From DAOPZC01 sp035353175 (GTDB lineage Bacteria; Verrucomicrobiota; Kiritimatiellia; RFP12; UBA1067): DNA of 32,911 bases. Below, in pieces: positions 31,828-32,911 of this stretch. The notes below the pieces were generated by a model that ran no database searches, had not been told where the DNA came from, and worked only from the letters and a program-made list of their open reading frames with translations. The stretch's first letter is position 1. Each line of letters opens with the position of its first letter. The stretch covers positions 1-32,911 of the forward strand of contig DAOPZC010000055.1 of the NCBI GenBank assembly GCA_035353175.1, in the 5' to 3' direction. Both the position numbers and the translations under genes were made by a program.

Positions 31828-32219
31828 CGTCAGCCTCCGCTACAGGAACATGATGAGGGTCCCTGGGTGCCCTCGCCTAAAACTGATCTCGAGGCGCGGG
31901 GGAAATCTTGCGGTGTTTTCCTTTGAGGACAGGTTGTCGCCCTGAGGCCCGTCAAACGTCCGGAAAAGCGCCAGCGAAAGAACACCGTCCGTATCGGCGC
32001 GGACGGCTCCAACACCGCACTTGGCATCTCTGCGCGCAGCCGGTTCTTGGGCCGTGAGGGCGGCTCAAGAGTCCGTGGACCGTTCGCGTATTTCATAACA
32101 TGTATGCGCATTTATCACTGGTCGTAAAGCGCGGTTTTTGAAAGGATAGCGCCGTATCAAGCTGGGGTACCGCAGGCTTAGCGGTTTTTGATGCCTTAAT
32201 ATGGGGAATGGGTGAGAAA
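31828..32219 (+). other. non-coding gap carrying operator site C
   Basis: About 390 bp with no convincing gene. The reading frames here are short, and none looks like a recognisable protein. The only structured element I see is the 62-bp regulatory motif at 32086-32147. A small inverted repeat, CCTCG/CGAGG, occurs around 31871-31895. The length suggests a promoter region, and possibly the end of the preceding transcript, although no clear terminator is visible. Confidence 0.6.
32086..32147 (+). promoter_or_regulatory. candidate XylR-type operator/promoter, site C
   Basis: Half-sites GCGTATTTC (32086-32094) and GCATTTATC (32108-32116) are 22 bp apart with AACA in between; TGAAAGGAT ends at 32147. 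Identical spacing to sites A and B. The sequence outside these blocks differs, so the shared bases are not just a recent duplicate. It is 72 bp before the start of the fourth short DUF5696-like gene. Confidence 0.7.
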
Positions 32220-32873
32220 ATGAAGCATCGTGCAAGGTGCGCGGTCTGCGCTTTTTGTTCCGGCCTGACATGGGGCACCTTGGTGCTGGCTGACACCGTG
32301 GCGGTCACGACGACCGACACGAACGGCGCTGCCAGGGTCAACGTCTATGCGCTTCAGGACGCCGGTTCCGGCGTGCTCAGGCTGACGATTCCGCTCAAGG
32401 ACATCCGGTCCGACGCCAAATATCTGGATGTTCAGGCCGATTTCGCGACCGCGAAAAAGGGGGACGAGGGATACTTTGTCTTTCCGCGCGGGGTGTACGG
32501 CACCTACCGTCTCGACAGCGGTTCTTATTCGGACTTCGCGATGATCCCCGTTTACGGCATGAAGACGCCCTCCCGCACCTTTGTGGCGGTCGTGAACGGC
32601 ATGAACTACGAGTATAAGGTGCGGCTGGAGATCACAAACGGGGTCTACACGCTTTCCCAGAGATACCTCATCGCCGAGATCGGTTGCGCGCCTTACGAGG
32701 ACATCACGGTCGACTTCCACACGCTCACGGGCGACGACGCGAATTATTCGGGTATGGCGCGGACTTATCGGAGGCTCCAGCTTGAGCGCGGCGCGGCGCG
32801 CCCGATCAAAGACCGCATCGCGAGCGGCGAGTCGCCCCAGCTTGAATATCTTTGCGCATGCTTATGCACTTGA
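32220..32873 (+). CDS. DUF5696-like putative glycosidase, N-terminal part with frame break near the right edge
   Basis: The beginning of a fourth short-form DUF5696-like protein. ATG 32220 (GGTGAG upstream) is chosen; an in-frame ATG at 32208 is also possible. A signal peptide (CAFCSGLTWGTLVLA) precedes the beta domain: GYFVFPRGVYGTYRLDSGSY, PVYGMKTPSRTFVAVVNGM and the hinge NYSGMARTYRRLQLERGA. Similarity to the array members holds to SPQLEY (to 32849). The reading then turns into LCACLCT and a TGA at 32871-32873, where the relatives continue for some 400 residues. No single-base change restores a matching continuation before the window ends. This could be a true pseudogene, an insertion, or an assembly error at a contig end. 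Confidence 0.72.
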   Translation: MKHRARCAVCAFCSGLTWGTLVLADTVAVTTTDTNGAARVNVYALQDAGSGVLRLTIPLKDIRSDAKYLDVQADFATAKKGDEGYFVFPRGVYGTYRLDSGSYSDFAMIPVYGMKTPSRTFVAVVNGMNYEYKVRLEITNGVYTLSQRYLIAEIGCAPYEDITVDFHTLTGDDANYSGMARTYRRLQLERGAARPIKDRIASGESPQLEYLCACLCT

Positions 32874-32911
32874 CTAAGGTGGCCTCATGCGGGATCATTG
32901 ACGCATGGGAC

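Noticed and set aside
1..32911. SusC/SusD pair, sulfatases, tRNA or rRNA genes, insertion-sequence transposases
   Set aside because: Looked for motifs of each on both strands and found none. Absence of SusC/SusD argues against a Bacteroidota polysaccharide locus.

Overview
This window is about 33 kb of GC-rich bacterial DNA that is densely coding and devoted almost entirely to uptake and breakdown of glycans. Several traits point to the PVC superphylum, most likely a Kiritimatiellota/Lentisphaerota/Verrucomicrobiota-type anaerobe: Tat-exported Gfo/Idh/MocA oxidoreductases, a HEAT-repeat/DUF1080 fusion, XylR-like (periplasmic-binding-fold plus AraC) regulators, a sodium:solute symporter instead of SusC/SusD, and a secreted protein with a verrucomicrobial-style FFRV motif. 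This placement is inferred from gene content; there is no rRNA or other phylogenetic marker. Both ends cut through genes, so the window looks like a contig or contig fragment.

Left part, minus strand (1-4994): a PAS-AraC regulator, an RNase H-fold exonuclease, a secreted protein of unknown function and a GH92 alpha-mannosidase cut by the left edge. Middle part, plus strand (5149-17868): a Tat-exported oxidoreductase, a large exported HEAT/DUF1080 protein, a second Tat oxidoreductase, an SGNH hydrolase overlapping an 894-aa DUF5696-like putative glycosidase, two tandem GH99/WbsX-like enzymes and a third, atypical oxidoreductase. The combination of oxidoreductases with DUF1080 matches the recently recognised route in which a glycoside is oxidised at C3 and then cleaved by elimination.

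Right part (18124-32911): a XylR-like regulator is transcribed divergently from three tandem DUF5696-like putative glycosidases. These are followed by a CBM9-like protein, a sodium:solute symporter, a QueG-like 4Fe-4S protein, a GHL6/GH42-like putative glycosidase, a U32-like protein, and the start of a fourth DUF5696-like gene whose reading frame breaks about 60 bases before the window ends.

The strongest new signal is a 62-bp DNA element present three times with fixed internal spacing: in the regulator/glycosidase intergenic region, before the symporter, and before the last DUF5696-like gene. It has two direct half-sites GCnnnTnTC exactly 22 bp apart, then an invariant TGAAAnGAT block. This is the arrangement expected of an AraC/XylR operator-promoter and defines a candidate regulon. 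The second signal is that the four complete DUF5696-like proteins keep an Asp and a Glu exactly 43 residues apart, a plausible catalytic pair for a poorly characterised glycosidase family.
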